Positions 14,941 through 22,693 of a stretch of 32,159 nt of DNA are shown piece after piece. Each line of letters begins with the position of its first letter. Positions within the stretch are counted from its first letter, which is position 1. The stretch is from assembly GCA_016787805.1 (NCBI GenBank), contig JAEUTY010000002.1, positions 1-32,159 on the forward strand, read 5' to 3'. The position numbers and the translations under genes are program-made. This stretch comes from Flavobacterium sp. Its GTDB lineage: Bacteria > Bacteroidota > Bacteroidia > Flavobacteriales > Flavobacteriaceae. The notes under the pieces were generated by a model. It saw nothing but the letters and a program-made list of their open reading frames with translations, ran no database searches and was not told where the DNA came from.

Positions 14941-16773
14941 TTATTTCAATTCAAGTAAATAAACTGATTTGGGTTCGATGGTAATCTCTTTTTGAACATC
15001 AACTGTTTTATTGGTAATTACATCCAGTCCGAAACGATAATTTTGAAGATTTTCTTTGAATCGGGTAGGTGCAAAAGTTTGCGCTTCGTTGCTGTTGTTG
15101 ATAACTACCATTACACTTTCGGTTTCGTTGTGACGGAAATAAACATACACATTGTTTTCAGGTACATAATGCGTCATTTTTCCGTTGTGAATGACGGATT
15201 TATTTTTTCTCCAATTGAACAATTGGCTAGTAAAATTGAAGAATTTTTTTTGCTCTTCGGTTCTTCCAGAAGCTGAAAAAGCATTGTTGGAATCGCCAGC
15301 CCAACCGCCGGGAAAATCGCGTCGAATATCGCCGTCGCCCACCGCTTTGCTTCCTGCCATACCGATTTCGGTTCCGTAGTATACTTGCGGAATTCCTCGA
15401 ACTGTGGCAATCAGCGTCATGGCCATTTGGTATTTTTTGAAATCGTTTTTGTACAAATCGTTGAAGCGATTGATGTCGTGATTGTCCACAAAAACCATGA
15501 TGTTATGGATGTTGGGATACATGAAGTCGTTGTTGAAGTTTTCAAAAATACGCACCATTCCGTTGCGCCATTCTTGTTTGTCTTCGTTGAAAACGCCATT
15601 CATAATGATTTCTTCTAACGTAAAATCCATTACACTGGGCAAGTTGGAATTGTAACTCTGTATAGCGGCAATTTTACTGTCTTTTTGCCAATAGGCAATT
15701 TGTGCCTGCGAGTAGTACCACGCTTCGCCAACGATATTAAAATAAGGATATTCGTCGGTAATGGATTTGGTCCATTGTGCTATAGCATTTTTGTCGTTGT
15801 ACGGATAAGTGTCCACTCTGAAACCATCCAAATCAGCGTATTCGATCCACCAAATAGCGTTTTGAGTGAGGTATTTGAGCACCAAAGGATTTGACTGGTT
15901 GAGGTCGGGCATCGACTTGACAAACCAGCCATCCATACACAAATTGGTATCGTATTGGGAAGCATTGGTGTCAAATTGAGTCGCCATTCGGTAATTGGTT
16001 TGTTTGTAACCAGGAAATTGATGAATCCAATCGTAAGTGGGCAAATCGTTCATCATCCAATGCATATATCCCCAATGATTGGTTACGTAATCCATGATGT
16101 TTTTCATGCCGCGTTGGTGTAGTTCTTTGCTCAAGCGTACATAATCTTCGTTGGTTCCGAAGCGGGAATCAATTTTGTACAAATCCGATTGTCCATAGGT
16201 ATGGTACGAACCTTTTTCGTCGTTGTCTTCGCACAATGGCGTGGGCCAAATGGCAGTGGCTCCTAAACTTTTAATGTAGTCTAAATTTTTGATAATACCT
16301 TCTATATCACCGCCATGGCGACCGTCTTTATTAGCTCGGTTTACTTTTTCTATCGTTTCGTTGGTACTGTCGTTGTTTGGGTTCCCGTTGGCAAAACGAT
16401 CCGACATGATGAGGTAAATCATATCCGAACTGTCGTAGCTTTTGCGGAAGCGCGAATTGGATTTTCTTGATTTTAAGGAATAGTTATGCGTAAACGATTT
16501 GTTTTTGTTTTTGAAGGTAAAAACGAAATCTTGCGCTTTGGTGTTTTTGGTATCAATGGTAACAAAAACATAGTTCGGGTTTTCAGTTTTTTGGATGCCT
16601 TTGATGACAATTCCGTTGGAAGCTGAGACGTCATTTTGGGCAATATTTTTGCCATAAAACATGATTTGAACTTCCGACAGATTCATATCACTCCACCAAA
16701 AAGGCGGTTCTATTCGATCTATTTGTGCGAAAATCGGAGTTGAAAGCAATAAAAAGAAGATGAGTTTTTTCAT
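14941..16773 (-). CDS. susA: GH13 neopullulanase/cyclomaltodextrinase-type enzyme (SusA-like)
   Basis: A 610-residue exported GH13 enzyme, close to the length of Bacteroides SusA. Residues 1-16 (MKKLIFFLLLSTPIFA) are a signal peptide without lipobox, which points to the periplasm. An N-terminal beta domain (about 18-105, IEPPFWWSDM, typical of cyclomaltodextrinases) precedes the barrel. GH13 regions are intact: MDYVTNHWG, DGFRVDTYPYND with nucleophile Asp321, FNIVGEAW with Glu350, and FVDNHDINRF with Asp433. A C-terminal beta domain ends VYLLELK. It probably hydrolyses imported malto-oligosaccharides and pullulan fragments. A hairpin with a T-tract separates it from the upstream maltose phosphorylase gene, and a structured repeat separates it from GH31 downstream. 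Confidence 0.93.
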   Translation of the reverse strand: MKKLIFFLLLSTPIFAQIDRIEPPFWWSDMNLSEVQIMFYGKNIAQNDVSASNGIVIKGIQKTENPNYVFVTIDTKNTKAQDFVFTFKNKNKSFTHNYSLKSRKSNSRFRKSYDSSDMIYLIMSDRFANGNPNNDSTNETIEKVNRANKDGRHGGDIEGIIKNLDYIKSLGATAIWPTPLCEDNDEKGSYHTYGQSDLYKIDSRFGTNEDYVRLSKELHQRGMKNIMDYVTNHWGYMHWMMNDLPTYDWIHQFPGYKQTNYRMATQFDTNASQYDTNLCMDGWFVKSMPDLNQSNPLVLKYLTQNAIWWIEYADLDGFRVDTYPYNDKNAIAQWTKSITDEYPYFNIVGEAWYYSQAQIAYWQKDSKIAAIQSYNSNLPSVMDFTLEEIIMNGVFNEDKQEWRNGMVRIFENFNNDFMYPNIHNIMVFVDNHDINRFNDLYKNDFKKYQMAMTLIATVRGIPQVYYGTEIGMAGSKAVGDGDIRRDFPGGWAGDSNNAFSASGRTEEQKKFFNFTSQLFNWRKNKSVIHNGKMTHYVPENNVYVYFRHNETESVMVVINNSNEAQTFAPTRFKENLQNYRFGLDVITNKTVDVQKEITIEPKSVYLLELK

Positions 16774-16788
16774 GGATTATTATTTAAA

Positions 16789-16821
16789 AACCCTTTCAAA
16801 GTTTAAAACGCTGAAAGGGTT
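16789..16821 (-). terminator. Intra-operon terminator or attenuator after maltose phosphorylase
   Basis: AACCCTTTCA (16789-16798) pairs perfectly with TGAAAGGGTT (16812-16821). Read leftward, the stem is followed by TTTTTAAATA. It lies 18 nt past the maltose phosphorylase stop and about 15 nt before the SusA-like start, so it would end or reduce transcription between cytoplasmic and exported enzymes. Confidence 0.8.
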
Positions 16822-16839
16822 AATTGAATTAGATGTATT

Positions 16840-19143
16840 TTAAACCGTCACCAAGCTATTCGGCTCTACTAAAATTTCTTTTCCATTCACAAAAACGGTA
16901 ATTTCTTTGTCACCTTCAAGCGAGAAATTAGTTTCATTTTGGTGAACAGACACTTTTAGTATTTGGTTTCTGAAATTGATTTTAAACGAATAACCTTGCC
17001 ATTGTAACGGAATTTTTGGTTCAAAATGCAAATGATTGTTCTTCACGCGCATGCCACCAAAACCTTCCACAATACTCATCCAAGTTCCGGCCATTGAGGT
17101 AATGTGTAATCCTTCTTCCACTTCTTTGTTGTAATCATCCAAATCCAAACGAGAAGTTCTAAGGTAGAAAGTATACGCTTGTTCCATTCGACCTAAAACA
17201 GCCGCTTGAATCGAGTGCACGCAAGGCGATAACGAACTTTCGTGAACAGTAAATGGTTCGTAAAAATCAAAATGTTTTTCGAGTTGTTCTTTGCTGAAAT
17301 GATCTTCAAAGAAATAAAACCCTTGCAAAGTATCGGCTTGTTTGATGTAAGGTGAACGTAAGATGCGATCCCAAGACCATTTTTGGTTGATTGGTCGTTG
17401 ACTTTTATCTAAGTCATGAACTTTTACCAATTCTTTGTCCAAGAAACCATCTTGTTGCAAATAGATTCCGAGTTGTTCGGAATACGGAAAATACATATTA
17501 TCGGCAACGGCTTTCCAATGTTGGATTTCAGCTGTTGATAATTTGACTTTGTTCATAATGCGAACATAATCGGAGTTGTATTCGTTTTCTACTTTATTGA
17601 TTTGTTCAATAGCGTAATCGATACACCATTTAGCCAAATAATTCGTATAAAAGTTGTTGTTGACGTTGTTTTCGTATTCATTTGGCCCAGTTACGCCTAA
17701 AATTACATACTGATTTCTGTAAGTTGAATACGTTGCTCTTTGGTGCCAAAAACGAGCAATTCCGATAAGAACTTCCAAGCCTTTTTCAGGAATATAGCTG
17801 TAATCATTGGTATAACGATAATAGTTGTAAATGGCAAAAGCAATCGCGCCATTACGGTGGATTTCTTCAAAAGTAATTTCCCATTCGTTATGACATTCTT
17901 CTCCATTCATGGTTACCATTGGATAAAGAGCTGCGCCGTTTTTGAATCCGAGTTTTTCGGCATTTTCGATGGCTTTATCCAACTGATTGTAGCGATAAGT
18001 CAAAAGGTTTCTAGCCACTTGTTGGTCTTTGGTTGCCATATAAAAAGGAATACAATACGCTTCGGTATCCCAATAAGTAGAACCGCCGTATTTTTCGCCA
18101 GTAAATCCTTTTGGGCCAATATTCAAACGCGAATCTTTTCCTAAATAGGTTTGATTGAGTTGGAAAATGTTGAAACGAATACCTTGTTGCGCTTTCACAT
18201 CGCCATCGATGGTAATATCACTCATTTCCCAGATTTTTGCCCAAGCTGTTTTTTGACTTTCCAGCAATTGGTTGAAACCAGCTTCCAATCCTTTTTTGAT
18301 GGTGTTTTCGGCTGCAAATTGAGTGTTTTCATGATTCATTGAAACGGTGTATCCGCCTAATTTTTGAATCGAAGAAGTTTGTCCTTTTGCTGCATTTACT
18401 TCGTAATGAAATTGTATTTTATCAGAAGTTTTCTCTACCCTCATCGGATTCATTAGCAGATTTTCATCATTTAAAAAGAGTGAATTCTGCATGAATGTAG
18501 TGGTTATAAAATGCGTTTTAAATGTGCGAGCGGTTACAAAAGCGCTGTTTTCGGAGTGTTGAACGCTGAGTGGTTCCCAAAATTTTTCTTCCCAGTTGGC
18601 GTCTTCATTATGAACACCAGCATCAATGTAAGGTTTGTAAATGATTTTGGCATCACCATTTAATGGAGTAATCTCAAAATGAATTACACCTAATTCGTCG
18701 ATATCTAGCGAGAGAAAACGACACACTTTTACGCCAATTTCAATTCCGTTGGGTAATACTGCTTCAAACGAACGATAGTAAATACCTTCTTTCATATTCA
18801 ACTCGCGACGGAAATTTTTGACTTCTTTGCACGTTGCTAAATCGAAAGTTGTACCGTTGATTTCGATATCAATTCCAATCCAGTTGGGAGCGTTCAGTAC
18901 TTTGGCAAAATATTCGGGATAACCGTTTTTCCACCAACCCACTTTGGTTTTATCTGGGTAATAAATTCCGGCGATGTAACTTCCTTGAAAAGTTTCACCA
19001 GAATAGTGTTCTTCAAAATTGGCGCGTTGTCCCATGGCACCGTTTCCGATGCTGAACAAACTTTCAGACGACTTTACTCTTTCGGCATCAAATCCTTCTT
19101 CAATGATGGACCAATGGTTAGGTTGTATATAATCTTGGTTCAT
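16840..19143 (-). CDS. malP: Maltose phosphorylase (GH65)
   Basis: A 767-residue cytosolic enzyme with no signal peptide. GH65 maltose phosphorylases convert maltose plus phosphate to glucose and beta-glucose 1-phosphate by inversion. An N-terminal beta-sandwich with SSESLFSIGNGAMGQRANFEE leads to an alpha/alpha barrel. The NGEECHNEWEITFEEIHRNG stretch (about 413-432) contains the general-acid Glu. YGGSTYWDTEAYCIPFY and GVTGPNEYENNVNNNFYTN are conserved GH65 motifs. Other GH65 members phosphorolyse trehalose or kojibiose, but the maltodextrin context and the adjacent beta-PGM gene favour maltose. The ATG at 19143 (MNQDYIQPNHW) was chosen because the nine extra codons upstream are written entirely in the 8-bp repeat array. 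Confidence 0.93.
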   Translation of the reverse strand: MNQDYIQPNHWSIIEEGFDAERVKSSESLFSIGNGAMGQRANFEEHYSGETFQGSYIAGIYYPDKTKVGWWKNGYPEYFAKVLNAPNWIGIDIEINGTTFDLATCKEVKNFRRELNMKEGIYYRSFEAVLPNGIEIGVKVCRFLSLDIDELGVIHFEITPLNGDAKIIYKPYIDAGVHNEDANWEEKFWEPLSVQHSENSAFVTARTFKTHFITTTFMQNSLFLNDENLLMNPMRVEKTSDKIQFHYEVNAAKGQTSSIQKLGGYTVSMNHENTQFAAENTIKKGLEAGFNQLLESQKTAWAKIWEMSDITIDGDVKAQQGIRFNIFQLNQTYLGKDSRLNIGPKGFTGEKYGGSTYWDTEAYCIPFYMATKDQQVARNLLTYRYNQLDKAIENAEKLGFKNGAALYPMVTMNGEECHNEWEITFEEIHRNGAIAFAIYNYYRYTNDYSYIPEKGLEVLIGIARFWHQRATYSTYRNQYVILGVTGPNEYENNVNNNFYTNYLAKWCIDYAIEQINKVENEYNSDYVRIMNKVKLSTAEIQHWKAVADNMYFPYSEQLGIYLQQDGFLDKELVKVHDLDKSQRPINQKWSWDRILRSPYIKQADTLQGFYFFEDHFSKEQLEKHFDFYEPFTVHESSLSPCVHSIQAAVLGRMEQAYTFYLRTSRLDLDDYNKEVEEGLHITSMAGTWMSIVEGFGGMRVKNNHLHFEPKIPLQWQGYSFKINFRNQILKVSVHQNETNFSLEGDKEITVFVNGKEILVEPNSLVTV

Positions 19144-19154
19144 TTTTTTATAAA

Positions 19155-19210
19155 TTTGATAATTAGACAATTCGATAATTTGTCAATTATTAAATTGGAT
19201 AATTATTTAT
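19155..19210. repeat. Degenerate 8-bp repeat array upstream of malP
   Basis: Seven consecutive octamers are readable on the + strand, starting TTTGATAA and TTAGACAA; most begin TT and end AA. The array begins 11 nt upstream of the malP start and lies in the 143-bp gap to pgmB. It resembles the 7-bp arrays at 2837-2871 and 3264-3290 but has a different period. Confidence 0.7.
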
Positions 19211-19262
19211 GTTTATGGATGCGTATTTAAATTCATATTTTATTTAGAAAACAATCAACGGA

Positions 19263-19294
19263 CACATTTTCAAATTGACACATTCACTAATTAA
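19263..19294. repeat. Second 8-bp repeat array, overlapping the end of pgmB
   Basis: On the + strand the octamers CACATTTT, CAAATTGA, CACATTCA and CTAATTAA follow one another. Read on the - strand they resemble the array at 19155-19210 in inverted orientation. The pgmB stop (TAG, 19287-19289) and its preceding codons fall inside the last octamer. The 52 bases between the two arrays hold no gene I can see. Confidence 0.6.
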
Positions 19295-19943
19295 TCAATG
19301 CTTCTAGAAACGAAACATCAATAAATGTAAAGTCTTCAAATTGGTATTTTGCTTCGTGTAAAATTGCGGCATCACCGATTCCGACACTCGTCATGTTAGC
19401 GATGTTAGCAGCCTGAATTCCAGCTACTGAGTCTTCAAAAACGATAGCATCTTCATTTTTAGTATTTAATAATTGTGACGCTCTTAGAAATACTTCAGGA
19501 TCAGGTTTAGCGTTTGACACGTCATTTCCATCAACAATAGCATCAAATAGAGGTAAAATACCTGTTTTTTCTAAAATTGGTCTAGCATTTTTACTTGCTG
19601 AACCTAGTGCTATCAATTGTTTGTTGTCTTTTAAATAGTGTAAAACAGGAAGTACTCCTGGTAATATTTCGCTTTCGTCCATATCAACTAAATAAGACAA
19701 ATAATCTTCATTTTTTTGAACGAGCCATCTGTTTTTCTCTTCTTGAGAAGCTTGGATTCCGCCTAATTCTAGAATGATATCCAATGATCGAACTCGGCTA
19801 ACTCCTTTTAATTCTTCGTTGTGTTCTGGTGTAAATTCGATCCCTAATTCTTGTGCTAATTTTTGCCAAGCCAAGAAATGATACTTAGCGGTGTCAACAA
19901 TTACGCCGTCGAGGTCGAATATGAATGCTTTTTTATTTGACAT
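19287..19943 (-). CDS. pgmB: Beta-phosphoglucomutase
   Basis: A 218-residue HAD-superfamily enzyme that converts beta-glucose 1-phosphate to glucose 6-phosphate. FDLDGVIVDTAKYHFLAW holds the nucleophile Asp10 and acid/base Asp12. The cap has the GVSRVRSLDIIL motif typical of beta-PGM. LGSASKNA, the Lys in SNAKPDPEVF and the acidic pair in VFEDSVAGIQAA complete the HAD site. It lacks a signal peptide, fitting a cytosolic partner of maltose phosphorylase. Its ATG directly abuts the stop of the MFS transporter gene (no gap), so the two are co-transcribed and probably coupled. The last codons and stop lie in an 8-bp repeat array, so the C-terminus may have been altered. Confidence 0.95.
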   Translation of the reverse strand: MSNKKAFIFDLDGVIVDTAKYHFLAWQKLAQELGIEFTPEHNEELKGVSRVRSLDIILELGGIQASQEEKNRWLVQKNEDYLSYLVDMDESEILPGVLPVLHYLKDNKQLIALGSASKNARPILEKTGILPLFDAIVDGNDVSNAKPDPEVFLRASQLLNTKNEDAIVFEDSVAGIQAANIANMTSVGIGDAAILHEAKYQFEDFTFIDVSFLEALIN

Positions 19944-21299
19944 TTACTTCGTGTCTACGTTATCTTTTACTTTAGTTACTAAAAATGCCGCGATGATAAA
20001 ACTAATTCCGCTCATCACAATGGCATAAATGGCGTGGTCATTGTAAACATATTTTACTAATGGCCCACCAATTAAGGCGTTTATAATTTGTGGGATTACA
20101 ATGAAGAAATTGAAAATTCCCATGTAAACTCCCATTTTTTTTGGGTGAATTGAACCAGCAAGTATAGCATAAGGCATAGCCAAAATACTAGCCCAAGCAA
20201 AACCAACGAGCACCATAGAGAAAATTAGGCCTTCTTTATTGGGCATAAAATAGATGGATATAAGCCCGATTCCGCCCAAAACCAAAGAAAGGGCGTGCGT
20301 TTTTCTACGCCCAATTTGTTTGGCGATGTAAGGCAAGGCAAAAGCAACTATGGCAGAAACCAAGTTATACACACCAAAAATGATTCCGACCCAATCTCCT
20401 GCCGATTGAAATTCGGCACTTTTAGTATCATTAATGGGCAAACCATAAATGTGTTGTGCTATGGCTGGAGTTGAAAAAACCCACATTCCAAAAAGACCAA
20501 ACCATGAAAAGAATTGCACCCAACTTAGTTGACGCATCGTTTCGGGCATTTTGGCAAAATCGGTGAAAATGTCAGTTAGTTTTTTTTCAGATGTTGTAAT
20601 TTCTGTGTCATGCGGATTTTTTGCATTGGCTCTATCGAATTCGGCTAACTCTTCTGGTGAATATTCTTTAGTAGTTAGAATGGTAATCAGAATCGATCCA
20701 ACTAATATAAGCGCTCCAATAACAAAAGAATAAATCAAATTATGAGGAACGGCAGAAGTTTCTGTTGCAAGATTGCTAATTCCAAACCAATTAGTTAATA
20801 CGTAAGGCAGCCATGAGCCTACCACTGCTCCAATCCCGATTAAAGCTGTTTGTACACTAAAACCAAGCGTATGTTGGTCTGCTCTTAAATTGTCGCCAAC
20901 AAGTGCACGAAAAGGTTCCATGGCTATGTTAAACGACGCATCCATAATCATCAACATTCCAGCACCTACCCAAAGAGCAGGCATAAAAGCGATGAAAATT
21001 TCGGCTTGCGGCATTAAAATCAAACCAATTGAAGCCAGTAAAGCTCCAGTAAGAAAATAGGGCTTTCTTCTTCCAAATCTTCCCCAAGTATTGTCGCTAT
21101 AATGCCCAATGATAGGTTGAACTATTAGTCCCATTAATGGAGCAATAATCCAAAACCATGATAATTCATGTACGTCGGCGCCAAAAATTTGAAGAATTCT
21201 GCTAGCATTAGCATTTTGTAGGGCAAAACCCATTTGAATTCCTAAGAAACCAAAACTCATGTTCCAGATTTCCCAGAAACTTAACTTACGCTTTTCCAT
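19944..21299 (-). CDS. MFS sugar transporter, probable maltose/maltodextrin carrier
   Basis: A 451-residue inner-membrane protein with about 12 hydrophobic segments. The loop after the second segment carries GRFGRRKPYFLTGA, a motif-A-like sequence of the major facilitator superfamily of the kind seen in SLC45/sucrose-type carriers. The N-terminus KLSFWEIWNMSFGFLGIQMGFALQNANASRI is typical of this bacterial subgroup. It is the first gene of the leftward operon, directly followed by beta-PGM and maltose phosphorylase, so it most likely imports maltose from the periplasm by ion symport. This would replace MalFGK-type ABC uptake, which is absent here. Substrate and coupling ion are inferred from context. 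Confidence 0.9.
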   Translation of the reverse strand: MEKRKLSFWEIWNMSFGFLGIQMGFALQNANASRILQIFGADVHELSWFWIIAPLMGLIVQPIIGHYSDNTWGRFGRRKPYFLTGALLASIGLILMPQAEIFIAFMPALWVGAGMLMIMDASFNIAMEPFRALVGDNLRADQHTLGFSVQTALIGIGAVVGSWLPYVLTNWFGISNLATETSAVPHNLIYSFVIGALILVGSILITILTTKEYSPEELAEFDRANAKNPHDTEITTSEKKLTDIFTDFAKMPETMRQLSWVQFFSWFGLFGMWVFSTPAIAQHIYGLPINDTKSAEFQSAGDWVGIIFGVYNLVSAIVAFALPYIAKQIGRRKTHALSLVLGGIGLISIYFMPNKEGLIFSMVLVGFAWASILAMPYAILAGSIHPKKMGVYMGIFNFFIVIPQIINALIGGPLVKYVYNDHAIYAIVMSGISFIIAAFLVTKVKDNVDTK

Positions 21300-21325
21300 T
21301 ATCGTAATTTGTTGATTAATAATAC

Positions 21326-21347
21326 GATAAGCGTTTAAAGGCTTATC
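21326..21347 (-). promoter_or_regulatory. Inverted repeat and possible LacI-type half-operator in the MFS leader
   Basis: GATAAGC (21326-21332) and GCTTATC (21341-21347) form a perfect inverted repeat with an 8-nt spacer. The embedded TAAGCGTTTA (21328-21337) is an imperfect palindrome with a central CG, as in LacI-family operators, and shares CGTTT with the stronger site before susC. It ends 27 nt upstream of the transporter start. It could be an operator or an mRNA hairpin. Confidence 0.4.
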
Positions 21348-21362
21348 AAAACTTGCTTAATT

Positions 21363-21383
21363 TTCGAAGTAAAACACAAGCAT
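21363..21383 (+). promoter_or_regulatory. 21-bp conserved element, copy upstream of the transporter operon
   Basis: The core CGAAGTAAAACACAAGC and its flanks match 22642-22662 at 20 of 21 positions; the single difference is C/T in the middle. This copy lies 64-84 bases upstream of the MFS start and reads in the opposite direction to that gene. Sharing by the two arms of one locus points to a regulatory site. Confidence 0.5.
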
Positions 21384-21445
21384 TGATAATTGGTTGTAAA
21401 TATATAAAAGATTTTAAACTGATTTTGTTTTTTTCCGAAAAGTTA

Positions 21446-22468
21446 TTAAATGGTAGATTCTCTGAGTACTAATTCGGTTTCGATGACTTCTGTTTTGTAA
21501 TGTTCTTCGTACTCTTCTTCTTCATTATCTAATCGTTCTATCAACATTTTTGCAGCTTTCTCGCCCATTTTGATTCCATTTTGGCCCACTGTAGAGATGG
21601 CGGGTGAAGAATATTTTGAAATAATGCCATCAGTAAACCCAATTACTGAAATGTCTTCTGGGACTTTTTTTCCGTATTTGTTTGCTATTTTAATGGCGGT
21701 TACAGCAAAAAGTTCGTTTACTGCAAAAATGGCGTCAATGGTATTGTTTTTAATTAATTCATCAATTTTAGATTCAAAATTTTCAATATCTTCAATCTTT
21801 AAAATTAAAGCATCGTTAATTTTCATATCATTGGTTTTTAGAGCCTTAATGTAGCCGTCTGTTCTTAATTTTCCGACACTCACGTAATCAATTGTAGAGA
21901 TGAGCGCAATATTTTTAAATCCTTTTTCAATTAAAAAATTAGTAGCATTGAAGGCAGCTAAATTATCATCAATAATTACTTTGTCGCATAAAATATCATT
22001 AGTAACACGATCAAACATCACCACAGGCATTCCTTGATTGATGACTTCAGAAATGTGATGAAAATCTCGTTTGTTTTGCGTTTCTTTAGATAAAGACATA
22101 ATGAATCCGTCAATACTTCCATTGGCTAACATTTCCATATTAATAACTTCTTTGTCGAATGATTCGTCTGACAAACAAACGATTACATTATAGCCATGTT
22201 CATTGGCAACATGCTCAACACCACTGATTACAGTGGCAAAAAAATGGTGTATAATTTCGGGAATGATGATGCAGATGGTCTTGGTTTTTTTATTTTTCAG
22301 ACTCAAGGCAATGTTGTTTGGCTTGTAGTTGTAAAGTTTAGCAAAAGCTTGTACTTTTTGACGCGTATCTTCGCTAATTTCCAAACTATTTCGAAGTGAT
22401 TTCGAAACGGTTGATATGGATACGTCAAGTTCTTTTGCAATTTGTTTTAGGGTGACTTTTCTCTTCAT
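21446..22468 (-). CDS. LacI-family transcriptional regulator of the maltodextrin locus
   Basis: A 340-residue DNA-binding regulator. Residues 5-26 (VTLKQIAKELDVSISTVSKSL) are the LacI helix-turn-helix, followed by the hinge helix region NYKPNNIALSLKNKKTKTI. A periplasmic-binding-protein-like effector domain runs from about residue 65 to the end, with DRVTNDI and ISVIGFTDG motifs. It lies between the two arms of the starch locus, divergent from susC and upstream of, and in the same direction as, the transporter operon. The ligand is probably maltose, a maltodextrin or a sugar phosphate. A palindromic operator is present between it and susC. In Bacteroides the Sus locus is governed by a membrane-spanning SusR instead, so control here is of a different class. 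Confidence 0.93.
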   Translation of the reverse strand: MKRKVTLKQIAKELDVSISTVSKSLRNSLEISEDTRQKVQAFAKLYNYKPNNIALSLKNKKTKTICIIIPEIIHHFFATVISGVEHVANEHGYNVIVCLSDESFDKEVINMEMLANGSIDGFIMSLSKETQNKRDFHHISEVINQGMPVVMFDRVTNDILCDKVIIDDNLAAFNATNFLIEKGFKNIALISTIDYVSVGKLRTDGYIKALKTNDMKINDALILKIEDIENFESKIDELIKNNTIDAIFAVNELFAVTAIKIANKYGKKVPEDISVIGFTDGIISKYSSPAISTVGQNGIKMGEKAAKMLIERLDNEEEEYEEHYKTEVIETELVLRESTI

Positions 22469-22498
22469 GGTGTAAATGCCAAAATAATGAATTTTGAA

Positions 22499-22529
22499 TA
22501 AAGATAGAATATATTTTTTGGTATGACAA
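22499..22529 (-). promoter_or_regulatory. Promoter of the LacI-family regulator gene
   Basis: On the - strand, TTG (22527-22529) is followed after 20 nt by TATCTTTA (22499-22506), one base off the TANNTTTG consensus. The box ends 30 nt upstream of the regulator ATG. Confidence 0.6.
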
Positions 22530-22571
22530 TTTTTGAGGGAATTTAGTGTGAAATTGAAAAACTTTTCAACA

Positions 22572-22585
22572 CGAAAACGTTTGCG
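22572..22585. promoter_or_regulatory. Candidate LacI-family operator in the regulator-susC intergenic region
   Basis: CGAAAACGTTTGCG is a 14-bp palindrome with one mismatched pair and a central CG, the usual form of LacI/CcpA-class operators. It sits 108-122 bases before the susC start and about 104 bases before the regulator start, so it could serve both. Just after it AACAGGT occurs twice (22587-22593 and 22596-22602), which may be a separate site. Confidence 0.6.
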
Positions 22586-22603
22586 AAACAGGTTTAACAG
22601 GTG

Positions 22604-22638
22604 TTTGTTTTTTTAAACAAAATTTTTACTTAAATTTA
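22604..22638 (+). promoter_or_regulatory. Possible susC promoter
   Basis: TTTG (22604-22607) and TAAATTTA (22631-22638, one base off TANNTTTG) are separated by 23 nt, longer than ideal. The predicted start site would lie near 22645, so the 21-bp shared element at 22642-22662 would overlap it. A weak match to consensus suits a regulated promoter. Confidence 0.35.
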
Positions 22639-22641
22639 ACA

Positions 22642-22662
22642 TTCGAAGTAAAATACAAGCAT
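22642..22662 (+). promoter_or_regulatory. 21-bp conserved element, copy upstream of susC
   Basis: The core CGAAGTAAAATACAAGC and its flanks differ at one position from 21363-21383. It ends 31 nt before the susC ATG, around the predicted transcription start. It could be an operator or an activator site, or act in the mRNA leader. Confidence 0.5.
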
Positions 22663-22693
22663 AAAAACTTAATTATTAACCTAAACAAAATGT

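Noticed and set aside
17740-18144. 134-codon open frame antisense to malP
   Set aside because: It is opposite a well-conserved GH65 coding region, has no recognisable domain and no promoter.
19144-19170. Nine-residue N-terminal extension of maltose phosphorylase
   Set aside because: These codons are largely 8-bp repeat sequence; the conserved family N-terminus begins at MNQDYIQP.
22604-22622. Hairpin TTTGTTT...AAACAAA as a terminator before susC
   Set aside because: The stem is purely A-T and lies in the promoter region with no upstream + strand gene to terminate; it more likely reflects base composition.
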